DNA of 35,484 nt from Emcibacter sp. (GTDB taxonomy: Bacteria > Pseudomonadota > Alphaproteobacteria > Sphingomonadales > Emcibacteraceae): positions 1-35,484 of the forward strand of contig JAJFIP010000298.1 in assembly GCA_021774875.1 (NCBI GenBank), in the 5' to 3' direction. Below are positions 1 to 9,445 of the stretch, one piece after another. Position 1 is the first letter of the stretch. Every line of letters starts with the position of its first letter. A program made the position numbers and the translations under genes. The notes under the pieces are model-generated. The model saw only the letters and a list, made by a program, of their open reading frames with translations, made no database searches and was not told the origin of the DNA.

Positions 1-1065
1 TCTCTGGCTTTTGTTCTGGGAAATTATGAAACACCCGTCGAGAGGTTTCAGATGATGACCGCCCTGTCACTTGATCTGGCCTTATTGTTGTTCTTTCTGA
101 GCATTACGGGCCTGGGCAAAAAATTCATCCTTTATGTCCCAACGGCGATCAAGGCAGGCATTATCCTGGGGGCCGCTTTTGCGGCTTTCAAGCGGGTTTT
201 TATTGATGATATTAAAACCTTTGAGGCCATGCCTGTTTCCATGACTTTGGCAATTGTCACTTGTCTCATCTTTTCTTTTTCCCTGCCTTTCCAGAAAATG
301 AAACTGGCAAACAAAGGCCTGGCTTTATTTGCCAGCCTCGGGCTACTGCCGGGGTTTATCATTGCGGGCATAGCAGGTGTTATGCTGGGTGAAATATCCT
401 TTCAGATCGAGTGGGGAATTATTGTGCCTCCTTTTGGTGATTTGTTGGACAAGGTATCGCCTTTATCCATAGGGTGGCCGCCTTTATCTTATTTTATATC
501 AGCAATCCCCCTTGTTTTGATCTCTTACATTATTCTGTTCGGTGATTTGCTCACAGGCATCGCTATTATAAAAGAGGCAGAAGCATCACGCCCCGATGAT
601 AAAATTGATATTGATACCAACCGTTCCCATCTTGCTATTGCTATTAGAAATGCCCTAATGGGAATATTTGCCCCCTTTTTTCCGACCCAGGGGGCGCTCT
701 GGGCCGGGGCGCATGTTATCATTGTTCAGCGCTGGCAAGAAGGCCGGGACAAGATGGAAAGTCTGATCGGCGGGATCAGCGCCTATTTAATGTATGGCAT
801 TCCTGTGCTTATCTTAATTCTGCCTGTGGCGACGTTCCTTAAACCCTTTATGCCCATCGCTCTTGTGCTTACCCTGATATTAACTGGTTTTGCTTGTGCT
901 TATGTGGCGTTAGCCATGCCCAAAGGCAGGGAAGAAAGAGGGATCATGATGCTTACCGCCTTCTTTTTGGTATTTTTTGAACCTTGGGTTGGGCTTGTTG
1001 TGGGAATCCTCGCGGTATTATTACTGCTGGGAAGAGATGCCTTCAAGCTGAAGACGGTAAATTAA
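1..1065 (+). CDS. Polytopic membrane permease, 5' end outside the window
   Basis: The reading frame is open from the first base, so the true start lies upstream; the first ATG inside the window (52) is internal. At least 354 residues are visible, with about ten hydrophobic segments separated by short loops. The order of elements resembles the UraA/SulP fold of NCS2 and sulfate permeases: an early segment of the type VPTAIKAGIILGAAFAAF, a central loop after FGDLLTG rich in acidic residues, a half-buried stretch with FFPTQGALWAG, and a final run of paired helices. I do not recognise a specific family and cannot name a substrate. It ends three bases from the stop of the convergent rod-protein gene. 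Confidence is high that this is a real membrane protein and low for the permease class. Confidence 0.6.
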   Translation, partial: SLAFVLGNYETPVERFQMMTALSLDLALLLFFLSITGLGKKFILYVPTAIKAGIILGAAFAAFKRVFIDDIKTFEAMPVSMTLAIVTCLIFSFSLPFQKMKLANKGLALFASLGLLPGFIIAGIAGVMLGEISFQIEWGIIVPPFGDLLDKVSPLSIGWPPLSYFISAIPLVLISYIILFGDLLTGIAIIKEAEASRPDDKIDIDTNRSHLAIAIRNALMGIFAPFFPTQGALWAGAHVIIVQRWQEGRDKMESLIGGISAYLMYGIPVLILILPVATFLKPFMPIALVLTLILTGFACAYVALAMPKGREERGIMMLTAFFLVFFEPWVGLVVGILAVLLLLGRDAFKLKTVN

Positions 1066-1068
1066 GAA

Positions 1069-1470
1069 TCAGATTTTCAAAAGTATTTTGAAAGTTTCAT
1101 CAAGGGTCTTGAGAACCTTGGCGTTGGCTTTATAGGCGTGACTGGCTCTGGCAAGCTCGGCTATTTCAGCGGGCAGTGAGATATTGGGAATATTGACCGC
1201 ACCCTGTTCATTGGCAAAGGGTGACGTGGGATCGAATACCGACAGACTCGCCGGAGAAACCGGGACCATTGTCGCCCGCACACCGCCAGAACCCGTGGTA
1301 GTCTGTTCCACCCGAACCGGGGTGTAACCTGCACTGAAAGTAAGCCCGTCAGGAGCTTTTCCTTTCGGTGTTGATTTGACATTTATATTGGCGATATTAC
1401 TGGCGACGGCATTTAACCGGACGCTGGAAGCAATTAAGCCTGATACACTAGTTTGTATTGCTTTGAACAT
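1069..1470 (-). CDS. Orphan FlgC-like flagellar rod/hook family protein
   Basis: The protein has 133 residues. The N-terminus (MFKAIQTSVSGLIASSVRLN, then ASNIANINV) is the helical signature shared by flagellar rod and hook proteins. The C-terminus (EIAELARASHAYKANAKVLK, then TLDETFKILLKI) is the matching C-terminal domain that packs against it in the axial structure. Length and the short middle fit FlgC, the proximal rod protein, better than FlgE/F/G. No other flagellar gene is present: it lies downstream of mfd on the same strand with a gap of about 114 bp. In a complete flagellum FlgC forms part of the periplasmic driveshaft. Here it may be a relic, a displaced flg gene or a repurposed paralogue. 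Confidence 0.8.
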   Translation of the reverse strand: MFKAIQTSVSGLIASSVRLNAVASNIANINVKSTPKGKAPDGLTFSAGYTPVRVEQTTTGSGGVRATMVPVSPASLSVFDPTSPFANEQGAVNIPNISLPAEIAELARASHAYKANAKVLKTLDETFKILLKI

Positions 1471-1584
1471 TCTGTTCTTTCTCCGGGATTCAGATCACCC
1501 ACTCTGATTTCACAAGATTATATTTTATGAGTTCTAAGATTATCTTAAAAAATAGATAAAGATTTAGGCAGTATGCTGCCTAAA

Positions 1585-4500
1585 CTATATTTGAGCCGCC
1601 TTGGCGAGGGCATGGGCCAGATTGAGTGAACCCTGAAGCCGATTTTCAATTTTAGACCATTTTCGCACGTAAACCAGCCGATGATCAGAACGTAATTTTG
1701 TCACTGTAGACTGGTTGGTGATAAAATCGATAAGCCCCGCAGGGTTGGCAAATTTTGACCCACGGAAAGTGACAATTGCACCCTTGGGGCCGGTTTCGAT
1801 TTTCTCAATACCGGCAAGGCGGCAAAAATGTTTAATCAGGATAATTTTCAACAGATGCTCCACTTCCTCCGGCAAGTCACCAAACCGGTCGATCAGTTCG
1901 GCGCCAAAGGCATCAATTTCCTGTCTGTTGTTCAGGTCTGCCAGCCGCCGATAGAGAGACATGCGTAGATTGAGATCGGGAATATATCTTTCCGGAATCA
2001 GTACTGTTGCCCCCACATTGATTTGCGGTGACCAGACGCCGTCTATTTCTTCATCAGTAATGCCCGATCTGGCCTGGGCCACGGCTTCTTCCAGCATATG
2101 TTGATAAAGTTCCATACCCACTTCCTTGATATGACCCGACTGTTCTTCACCCAGCAGATTTCCCGCCCCCCGAATATCAAGGTCATGGCTGGCAAGGGTA
2201 AAGCCTGCGCCCAGAGTGTCCAAAGTTTGCAAGACTTGAAGCCGTTTTTCTGCCTTCGGAGTTGGTAGTCTACGCGGGGCCAAGGTCAGATAAGCATAGG
2301 CGCGTATTTTAGATCGACCCACCCGACCGCGAAGCTGATATAGCTGGGCAAGGCCGAACATATCTGCCCGGTGGATTATCATGGTATTGGCGGTGGGAAT
2401 ATCAAGGCCGGATTCCACAATAGTGGTGGAAATCAATACATCATATTTACCATCATAAAAAGCATTCATGATGTCTTCAATTTGACTTGGGGCCATTTGA
2501 CCGTGGGCGGTTGCTGTTTTAACCTCCGGCACAAATTCTTTCAGAAATTCTTCAATTTCTTTCAGGTCAGAAACCCTGGGGCAGACATAAAAACTCTGAC
2601 CGCCCCGGTAATGCTCCCGAAGCAGGGCTTCACGGATGACCAGACTGTCCATAGGCAGAACAAAGGTTCGGATTGCCAACCTGTCAACGGGCGGTGTCGC
2701 GATCAGACTCAGGCCACGCATGCCGCTCATGGCCAGTTGCAGAGTGCGCGGGATCGGGGTTGCGGTCAGGGTCAGCACATGGACATCATGCTTCATTTTT
2801 TTCAGGCGTTCTTTATGGACCACGCCAAAATGCTGCTCCTCATCAATGATAATCAGGCCGAGATTTTTGAACTGGATGGTTTTGGCAAGCAGGGCATGGG
2901 TGCCAATGACAATCTCGCAAGTGCCCTGTCTCATCTCAACACGGGTTAATTTCTGATTTTTAGCTGTGACCAGACGAGATAAATGACCTATTTTCACTGG
3001 AAGTCCCCGGAAGCGGTCAGTAAAGGTCTTATAATGCTGGCGGGCAAGCAGGGTCGTTGGCGTGATAATAGCCACTTGAAAGCCCTCCATAACAGCAAGA
3101 AAAGCCGTACGCAGGGCTATTTCGGTCTTGCCAAAACCCACATCACCGCAGATAAGGCGGTCCATAGGTTTGCCACTGCCAAGGTCGGTGATCACATCGG
3201 CAATGGAGCGCAACTGGTCATCGGTTTCCGCATAGGGGAAGCGGGCGCAAAATTCATCATATAAGCCTTCTGGCGGCTGGATGACGGAGCCTTTACGCAG
3301 TGCCCGCTGGGCGGCAACCTTGATCAGTTCATCGGCCATATCCCGGATGCGTTTTTTCAGTTTAGCCTTGCGCCCCTGCCATGCCACACCGCCCAGCTTG
3401 TCAAGCTGGCCATCGCTGCCCTCGGCCCCGTAGCGGCTTAAGATTTCGATATTTTCCACTGGCACATAGAGCTTGTCGCCACCTTGATAGGTTAAATGGA
3501 CACAATCATGGGCGGCCCCACTGACCTCGATGGTCAATAGCCCCTCATAACGACCTATGCCGTGATCCATATGAACTACGAGATCACCGGGGGTAAGGGC
3601 AGATGCCTCCTGGATGAAATTTTCGGCCTTGCGGGATATTCGTACTTTTCTTACCAGGCGATCGCCCAGAATATCCTGCTCGGCAATGATCACCACATCA
3701 TCGCCCTCAAAGCCATGCTCCAATGGCAGAATAATCAGGCCGATAACTCCTGTGGGCAGATTTTTCAAGCTGGCCCAGCTGTCCATGACCTGATGACCTG
3801 CCATGCCATGCTCAATCAGAACCGCCGCCAGCCGATTTTGTGATCCCGCACTATAGGAAGCGATCAAAACCTGTTTGTCATCCTGATGAAGTGCAATACA
3901 ATGTTTGCGCAGGGCATCATAGATATTCGATTTACTGTCATTTCGTTCGGGAGCGAAATCCCGACCCACCTTGCCACCGAGTTCCATATGATTGACGTCA
4001 GGCGGGGGGCGGAAGGCCGTGAATTGGTGAATTTTACGATCTTCACAATATGTCTGCCATTGTGCAGCACTGAAATATAGTTTTTCGGGTGGCAGCGGCT
4101 TATAGGTCGATAAAACCGTATCAGCCCCCCCGGTGGATTGATTATAGGCTTCGTGCCGAGCCTGATAATAATCCTGAATGGCTACCAGGCGATCAGAGAA
4201 GGCTTCAGTGGTCAGTTGATCCATGCTCACCGGGCAATTGGGCAGATAGTCAAACAGGGTTTCCAGCCTGAAATGAAAATAGGGCAACCAATGTTCCATT
4301 CCCTGATGCTTGCGGCCTTCCTTTACTGCTTCATACAACGGGTCTTGATTAAGCACAGTGCCGAATTCACGCACGTAAGCCCCGCGAAACCGCCGGATAC
4401 TGGCTTCGTCCAGAATGACCTCGCTCATGGGGACGAGGGATATTTCTTCTACTTTTTCCGCTGTGCGCTGGCTAATGGGATCAAAAATACGCATTACTTC

Positions 4501-5070
4501 GATGACATCACCCCAAAGGTCTATACGAACCGGATTTTCCTGTCCCGAAGGAAAAATATCAATCAATCCACCGCGAATGGCAAAATCGCCATGTTCCATC
4601 ACGGTGCTGGAGCGTGCATACCCATTACGGCTCAGGAATGCCGTCATTTTTTCCACATTTATCTGACCACCGGTTTTAGCGGTAAAAGACAGATTTTTCA
4701 GGCAGTCCCGCTCTGGTATCATTTGGGTCGCAGCGTTGATAGTAGTGATCACCATTCTTTTTTTGCGACTTTCGCCGGCAACCAGTTTACTTAAGCTGGT
4801 CATGCGCCGGGCGCTGATGTCTGGATTGGGCGATACCCGGTCGTAAGGCAGGCAGTCCCAGGCTGGAAAGGTCAATATTTCAGTATCCGGGGAAAAGAAA
4901 GCCACCAGATCTGCAAGATTGCTCATGCGGTGATCATCGCGGGCAATATGCAGCAAGACATCAGTCCCGCTGTTTAGTATTTGGGCGAGGAACAGCGCAT
5001 CCATGCCTTCCGGCGTGGTGGCGACTTGTAGCGGGACTTCAGCTTGTATGAATTGGTCGGTTTTGTTCAC
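1585..5070 (-). CDS. mfd: Transcription-repair coupling factor Mfd
   Basis: Mfd is a DNA translocase that removes stalled RNA polymerase and recruits UvrA to lesions on the transcribed strand. The 1161 residues match the usual full length. In order there are: an N-terminal UvrB-like part (residues 1-350) with FPAWDCLPYDRVSP; the RNA-polymerase interaction domain around residue 500 (VVHMDHGIGRYEGL); the RecG-like motor with Walker A GDVGFGKT near residue 643 and a DEEQ box near residue 742; the helicase motif VSTTIVESGLDIP-type segment (seen as ISTTIVESGLDIPTAN); and the TRCF C-terminal domain. The start is GTG at 5070, four bases overlapping the sdhE stop (GTGA), so the two genes are translationally coupled. 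Confidence 0.97.
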   Translation of the reverse strand: MNKTDQFIQAEVPLQVATTPEGMDALFLAQILNSGTDVLLHIARDDHRMSNLADLVAFFSPDTEILTFPAWDCLPYDRVSPNPDISARRMTSLSKLVAGESRKKRMVITTINAATQMIPERDCLKNLSFTAKTGGQINVEKMTAFLSRNGYARSSTVMEHGDFAIRGGLIDIFPSGQENPVRIDLWGDVIEVMRIFDPISQRTAEKVEEISLVPMSEVILDEASIRRFRGAYVREFGTVLNQDPLYEAVKEGRKHQGMEHWLPYFHFRLETLFDYLPNCPVSMDQLTTEAFSDRLVAIQDYYQARHEAYNQSTGGADTVLSTYKPLPPEKLYFSAAQWQTYCEDRKIHQFTAFRPPPDVNHMELGGKVGRDFAPERNDSKSNIYDALRKHCIALHQDDKQVLIASYSAGSQNRLAAVLIEHGMAGHQVMDSWASLKNLPTGVIGLIILPLEHGFEGDDVVIIAEQDILGDRLVRKVRISRKAENFIQEASALTPGDLVVHMDHGIGRYEGLLTIEVSGAAHDCVHLTYQGGDKLYVPVENIEILSRYGAEGSDGQLDKLGGVAWQGRKAKLKKRIRDMADELIKVAAQRALRKGSVIQPPEGLYDEFCARFPYAETDDQLRSIADVITDLGSGKPMDRLICGDVGFGKTEIALRTAFLAVMEGFQVAIITPTTLLARQHYKTFTDRFRGLPVKIGHLSRLVTAKNQKLTRVEMRQGTCEIVIGTHALLAKTIQFKNLGLIIIDEEQHFGVVHKERLKKMKHDVHVLTLTATPIPRTLQLAMSGMRGLSLIATPPVDRLAIRTFVLPMDSLVIREALLREHYRGGQSFYVCPRVSDLKEIEEFLKEFVPEVKTATAHGQMAPSQIEDIMNAFYDGKYDVLISTTIVESGLDIPTANTMIIHRADMFGLAQLYQLRGRVGRSKIRAYAYLTLAPRRLPTPKAEKRLQVLQTLDTLGAGFTLASHDLDIRGAGNLLGEEQSGHIKEVGMELYQHMLEEAVAQARSGITDEEIDGVWSPQINVGATVLIPERYIPDLNLRMSLYRRLADLNNRQEIDAFGAELIDRFGDLPEEVEHLLKIILIKHFCRLAGIEKIETGPKGAIVTFRGSKFANPAGLIDFITNQSTVTKLRSDHRLVYVRKWSKIENRLQGSLNLAHALAKAAQI

Positions 5071-5384
5071 TTGATCATCTTGAGGTAATCTAGGGCCTGT
5101 AGCATATCCATCACATCATTTTGCAGATGTTCGGGTGCGGGGGCGTCTTTTGTTATCCAGGCGACAATTTTCATGTCCGGCTCGCGCAGAAGATTTTCAT
5201 AACGATCCAGTTGTTCTATATTCAGGCTATCCAGATGGTCATCGGCAAAATGGCCGAGCAGAATATCTGCTTCCTTGATGCCCCGGTGCCAGCTTCTGAA
5301 TTTCAGCCGTTTGCGGCGGATGTCGATAGACTCATTTGCATCAATGGCGAGTTCGATAAATCCGGGAGTATCAAATGATGACAT
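5067..5384 (-). CDS. sdhE: Succinate dehydrogenase flavinylation factor SdhE
   Basis: The protein has 105 residues of the SdhE/SDHAF2 (Sdh5) family, a small helical chaperone that helps attach FAD covalently to the succinate dehydrogenase flavoprotein. The conserved RGxxE signature is seen as HRGIKEAD near residue 35, after a basic RRKRLKFRSW stretch. The later segment with DRYENLL and WITKDAPAP is also typical of the family. The start is ATG at 5384. Its stop overlaps the GTG start of mfd, and it is divergent from recG, an arrangement common in Alphaproteobacteria. The 73 bp between it and recG must hold both promoters. Confidence 0.92.
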   Translation of the reverse strand: MSSFDTPGFIELAIDANESIDIRRKRLKFRSWHRGIKEADILLGHFADDHLDSLNIEQLDRYENLLREPDMKIVAWITKDAPAPEHLQNDVMDMLQALDYLKMIK

Positions 5385-5457
5385 GAATGTTACAATCTGT
5401 TAAAAAGTTGATGGCCTAGTGATAGGAAAATTACCAACATGAATCAAATATAAACGC

Positions 5458-7551
5458 ATGCGCCCGGAAATATTATATCCCTTTTTTGCCGATACCATCA
5501 GTCTGTCCGGTGTGGGTGGACGGATTGCGAGTTTATTAGAGAAAATAATCGGACGCAGGGTGCTGGATTTATTCTGGCATTTACCTGTTGATATTATTGA
5601 TCGCAGTGCCTGTCCTGATCTCGCGGATATTAAATATGATCAGGTGATTACAGTGAAAGTCACCATTGGAAAGCATGACGTGCCGCCTCGCAATGTCAAG
5701 CGACCCTACCGGGTTTGGTGTCATGACGCCACAGGTCGTCTGCAGCTTATTTTTTTTCATGTCAAGGGTGACTATATCCAGCGCCAGTTGCCCGAGGGTG
5801 AAGAACGGCTGATCAGTGGCAAGGTGGAAATTTACAACAATCAACTTCAAATGACCCATCCTGATTATATGCTCAACCCCGACCAGAAAGCAGAAATTCC
5901 GGGCGTAGAGCCTGTCTATCCCCTGACAGCGGGTATCAGTACCAAGGTTATGGCAAAAATAGTCCGTGGGGCCTTGGAAAGGCTGGTTGAGCTTCCTGAA
6001 TGGCAGGATAAATCTTTGCTTAAACGGGAAGACTGGCCCACATGGTTTGATGCCATGAATATGGCTCACCAGCCGAAGAATCATATTGACCTGCAAGTGG
6101 ACAGTCCAGCCCGGCAAAGACTGGCCTATGATGAGTTTCTCGCCAATCAGCTGGCGTTAGAAATTATGCGACAGCAGAATAGCAGAAAAAAAGGCCGTTC
6201 CCTGACTGCCAAAGGGCATTTGATACAGAAATTACTGGATAATCTTCCCTATGCCTTAACAGGCGCACAAGTGCAGTCCGGGGCTGAAATTGAGCAGGAT
6301 TTAGCCCGGCCCTATGCCATGATGCGTTTGCTTCAAGGCGATGTGGGCAGCGGTAAAACGGTGGTGGCCCTGCTTGCCATGCTGGTAGCAGTGGAAAATG
6401 GCGCACAGGCAGCGATGATCGCACCGACCGAGATTCTCAGCCGCCAGCATTATGCCAGCTTGAGCGAGATGACAGCAGGCATGGATGTTAAGGTTGCCAT
6501 CCTTACCGGACGGGACAAGGGCAAGGCAAGGGCAAAACTGATTGATGACCTGCAGTCGGGAAACATCGATATTCTGGTGGGTACTCATGCCTTGTTTCAA
6601 AAGGATGTGATCTATCATGACCTTGCCTTTGCGGTGATTGATGAACAGCACCGCTTTGGTGTGGAGCAGCGTATGGCGTTATCATCCAAGAGCCGCGAGG
6701 GGGCCACTATGGATGTGCTGGCCATGACCGCAACGCCCATACCGCGCACCTTGACCCTGACCTTTTACGGCGATATGGATGTGTCCGCACTCCATGAAAA
6801 ACCACCGGGACGCAAGTCCGTAGATACCAGAACCATACCGCTCGGCAGACTTGATGAAGTGGTACAGGGACTTGTGCGGGCCATTGCGGGCGGCACAAGG
6901 GCTTTCTGGATATGCCCCTTGGTGGAAGAATCCGAAGTGCTGGATCTTGCTGCGGCAGAGGAAAGATTCCGTCATCTTGAACAGATTTTCGGCCCAAGGG
7001 TTGGACTGGTTCACGGGCGGATGAAGACTAAAGAAAAAGACGCGGCTATGGATCGTTTCGTTACCGGGGATATTGATATTCTGGTAGCCACCACCGTGGT
7101 TGAAGTCGGGGTTGATGTTCCTGAAGCGACCATAATGGTGATCGAACATGCCGAAAGATTTGGCCTGTCCGGGCTGCATCAGTTGCGGGGTCGGGTCGGG
7201 CGCGGGGCCGAACAGTCAACCTGCCTGTTGCTCTATGGCAATTTACGGGGCGAGGCGGCAAAATCCCGCCTTAGAATCATGCGCGAAAGTGATGACGGTT
7301 TTGTCATCGCCGAAGAAGACTTGCGCCTTCGCGGGGCAGGTGAATTGCTCGGCACACGCCAAAGCGGTATGCCGGATTTCAAGGTGGCAAGTCTTGAGGA
7401 GCATGGCAAACTGATTGCCATGGCACGGGATGATGCGCGACTGATACTCGGGAAAGACCCCGAATTGAAAGGCGAGCGGGGGCAGGCACTCAGAATCCTG
7501 CTTTATCTGTTTGAGCGCGATGAAGGGGTGCGGTACCTTACTTCAGGTTAA
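5458..7551 (+). CDS. recG: ATP-dependent DNA helicase RecG
   Basis: RecG is the branch-migration helicase that regresses stalled replication forks and processes recombination intermediates. The 697 residues are the full family length. An N-terminal wedge/OB-fold domain covers about residues 60-150. Walker A GDVGSGKT is at about 294, DEQHRFGVEQR at about 394, TATPIPRTL follows, and the second motor lobe has VATTVVEVGVDVPEAT and QLRGRVGR. The start is ATG at 5458 with no clear Shine-Dalgarno. The stop shares the palindromic tetramer TTAA with the stop of the convergent DUF502 gene. Confidence 0.97.
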   Translation: MRPEILYPFFADTISLSGVGGRIASLLEKIIGRRVLDLFWHLPVDIIDRSACPDLADIKYDQVITVKVTIGKHDVPPRNVKRPYRVWCHDATGRLQLIFFHVKGDYIQRQLPEGEERLISGKVEIYNNQLQMTHPDYMLNPDQKAEIPGVEPVYPLTAGISTKVMAKIVRGALERLVELPEWQDKSLLKREDWPTWFDAMNMAHQPKNHIDLQVDSPARQRLAYDEFLANQLALEIMRQQNSRKKGRSLTAKGHLIQKLLDNLPYALTGAQVQSGAEIEQDLARPYAMMRLLQGDVGSGKTVVALLAMLVAVENGAQAAMIAPTEILSRQHYASLSEMTAGMDVKVAILTGRDKGKARAKLIDDLQSGNIDILVGTHALFQKDVIYHDLAFAVIDEQHRFGVEQRMALSSKSREGATMDVLAMTATPIPRTLTLTFYGDMDVSALHEKPPGRKSVDTRTIPLGRLDEVVQGLVRAIAGGTRAFWICPLVEESEVLDLAAAEERFRHLEQIFGPRVGLVHGRMKTKEKDAAMDRFVTGDIDILVATTVVEVGVDVPEATIMVIEHAERFGLSGLHQLRGRVGRGAEQSTCLLLYGNLRGEAAKSRLRIMRESDDGFVIAEEDLRLRGAGELLGTRQSGMPDFKVASLEEHGKLIAMARDDARLILGKDPELKGERGQALRILLYLFERDEGVRYLTSG

Positions 7552-8216
7552 CTTTTTTCATCTTTTTTGACGGGCAGAACACTCGGGTCTACAAGCCCGG
7601 CGGAAATAACATATTTTGCCCCTTCATCGGGGGACATGTCGAGGCGGATAATGTCTTTTTTGGGCACGAATAATAAAAAACCCGATGTGGGGTTTGGCGT
7701 TGTCGGCAGGAACACGTTGATCACATCTTTCGGTAACTTTGATTGTATTTCTCCGGTATTTTCCCCAGAGATAAATGCAATCGCCCACAGGTCTTTACGC
7801 GGGTACTCGATCAGTACTACTTCCTGGAAGCTGCTTTTTTCTTCGGAAACAACCGTCTCAAAAATCTGTTTCAGGGTGTTATAAACGCTTCTGACAATGG
7901 GCATCCGGTTCAGAATTCTCTCGCCAATCCTGATCAGGGTTTTGCCGAGATAATTTGCGGCAAAAAACCCCAAAAATGTCAGCATTAAAAACAGAAAAAC
8001 CAGTCCCAGGCCGGGCAAAGGAAAAGGCAGATAAGTTTCCGGATTATAGATTGCCGGTATCAATGGCTTGACATTCCGGTCAATCAGATCAATGAAAGCC
8101 AGTGCGAGATAAATGGTGATCCCCACAGGAGAGGCCACCACAAGACCCGTTAAGAAATATGTTTTTGTTCTTTGGAATAAGGTTTTTTTGGGTTTTATTT
8201 TTAGTTTATCAGGCAT
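7548..8216 (-). CDS. DUF502 family inner-membrane protein
   Basis: The protein has 222 residues of the DUF502 family. A basic N-terminus is followed by two hydrophobic segments (about residues 22-45 and 66-92). Then come the family motif RIPIVRSVYNTLKQ-type helix (seen as RMPIVRSVYNTLKQ) and a soluble domain with FLPTTPNPTSG and the conserved DMSPDEGAKYVISAG near the C-terminus. Molecular function is not established; members are usually encoded near recG or mfd in Alphaproteobacteria, as here. The start is ATG at 8216. It is convergent with recG, and 68 bp separate it from the upstream GNAT gene, so it may be co-transcribed with the lptF-lptG-GNAT unit. Confidence 0.88.
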   Translation of the reverse strand: MPDKLKIKPKKTLFQRTKTYFLTGLVVASPVGITIYLALAFIDLIDRNVKPLIPAIYNPETYLPFPLPGLGLVFLFLMLTFLGFFAANYLGKTLIRIGERILNRMPIVRSVYNTLKQIFETVVSEEKSSFQEVVLIEYPRKDLWAIAFISGENTGEIQSKLPKDVINVFLPTTPNPTSGFLLFVPKKDIIRLDMSPDEGAKYVISAGLVDPSVLPVKKDEKS

Positions 8217-8284
8217 ATTTTCTAACCTTGGTGCATATTATTATTAATCAAGTAAATAGATGGTCACTATGGCAGGAATATGTC

Positions 8285-9436
8285 TTAATCCTGCAGCTTC
8301 TTGCTATATAGACGATAATTTTTATACCGCCAGCAGCCGATAGTTTCCAGCATTTTTGACAGTCGGGTATTTTCTTCCAGAACCCATGACAGTTCTGCAT
8401 GGGTGCTTCCGGCCCCGGCAATATGAAATCTGCTTTCTTCGATCAAGGCAAAGGCCATGGCCCCGCCAACCACTGTATTCTGCAATTCTTTTCTAACGCC
8501 CATAAGTGGTACACGAACCGTTTTATAATTGGGATTAATTCTCAGTCGCCATAACAGTTTAAGAATTCCAAAGGGAAATAAACGTCCATCCAGATCAGCG
8601 ATAATCTCGTTCAGGTTAGGTAATGTCACCATCATAGCCATGGGTACGCCGTCATATTCGGCTATATAAGTCAAATCTTCCCGGATTAGTAATTTCATAT
8701 CTTTAACGGTTTTTTCAAGTTCTGCTTCGGTAAAGGGCAGGGCCATCCAGTTATCTGACCAGGCATCATTATATATATCGAGGATAGTTTTCAGATCTTG
8801 CTCATAATTTTTCATATTAATGCTGCGTAGCCTGACTTTGCCATCCCGCATGCTGCGTTTGATCAATTTATCAATTGTGGGGGGGAGAATTTCTTTCTCT
8901 ATATTCAGGTAATAAGCCCATAAATCCTTGATTTTTTCCATGCCATATCCAGTCATCAAATCCTGATAATAGGGCTGGGCATGGTTCATCATCAGACTGG
9001 GCGGGGTATCGAAACCCTCCACCAGCATACCGGTTTCTTCATTGATGGACAGGCTGAACGGACCCATAACGCTGTTGCGGCCCTGTTCCTTTAACCAGTC
9101 ACAGGCGGTATCCATCAGGACATTTGCCACCTGAGGATCATTGATTGATTCAAAAAAGCCGAAATGGCCTATTTTCTCATGGTGATATTGTTCCACAAGA
9201 TCATCAATCTGTGCTGAAATACGTCCTACGATCTCACCATCTTTGCAGGCGAGCCACAGTTTTGCCTGGGCATGCTCAAAAAAGGGGTTTTTCTTTTGGT
9301 CAAGAACTTCCATTCGTTCCATAATCAGGGGGGCTACCCAATTGGGATCATCTTTATACAGGGTCCAGGGTAATTTGACGAACTGCATCAGATCTTTTTT
9401 ATTTATCACTTCTTTGATGGTGACAGGTGATGTCAT
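8285..9436 (-). CDS. GNAT-fold acyltransferase-like protein, candidate bacterial ceramide synthase
   Basis: The protein has 383 residues. An N-terminal GNAT-like half contains KLWLACKDGEIVGRISAQID, the beta-hairpin typical of N-acyltransferases, then MGPFSLSINEETGMLVEGFD. A second GNAT-like lobe carries YIAEYDGVPMAMMVTLPN. This is a widespread family annotated only as hypothetical or N-acetyltransferase. In Caulobacter, the ceramide N-acyltransferase (bCerS, CC_1154) has been described as a GNAT-type protein in a sphingolipid gene neighbourhood. The location here, nine bases behind lptG and near spt/acp/cerR, makes the same role an attractive inference: attaching an acyl chain to the sphinganine amine. 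I cannot align the two proteins here, so the ceramide assignment is moderate while the fold is fairly secure. Confidence 0.7.
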   Translation of the reverse strand: MTSPVTIKEVINKKDLMQFVKLPWTLYKDDPNWVAPLIMERMEVLDQKKNPFFEHAQAKLWLACKDGEIVGRISAQIDDLVEQYHHEKIGHFGFFESINDPQVANVLMDTACDWLKEQGRNSVMGPFSLSINEETGMLVEGFDTPPSLMMNHAQPYYQDLMTGYGMEKIKDLWAYYLNIEKEILPPTIDKLIKRSMRDGKVRLRSINMKNYEQDLKTILDIYNDAWSDNWMALPFTEAELEKTVKDMKLLIREDLTYIAEYDGVPMAMMVTLPNLNEIIADLDGRLFPFGILKLLWRLRINPNYKTVRVPLMGVRKELQNTVVGGAMAFALIEESRFHIAGAGSTHAELSWVLEENTRLSKMLETIGCWRYKNYRLYSKKLQD

Positions 9437-9445
9437 TTAATTTCT

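Noticed and set aside
2371-2949. 192-codon plus-strand frame inside mfd
   Set aside because: It is antisense to the conserved motor domain of Mfd, with no family features.
4138-4794. 218-codon plus-strand frame inside mfd
   Set aside because: It lies opposite the UvrB-like N-terminal part of Mfd and has no ribosome site or domain.
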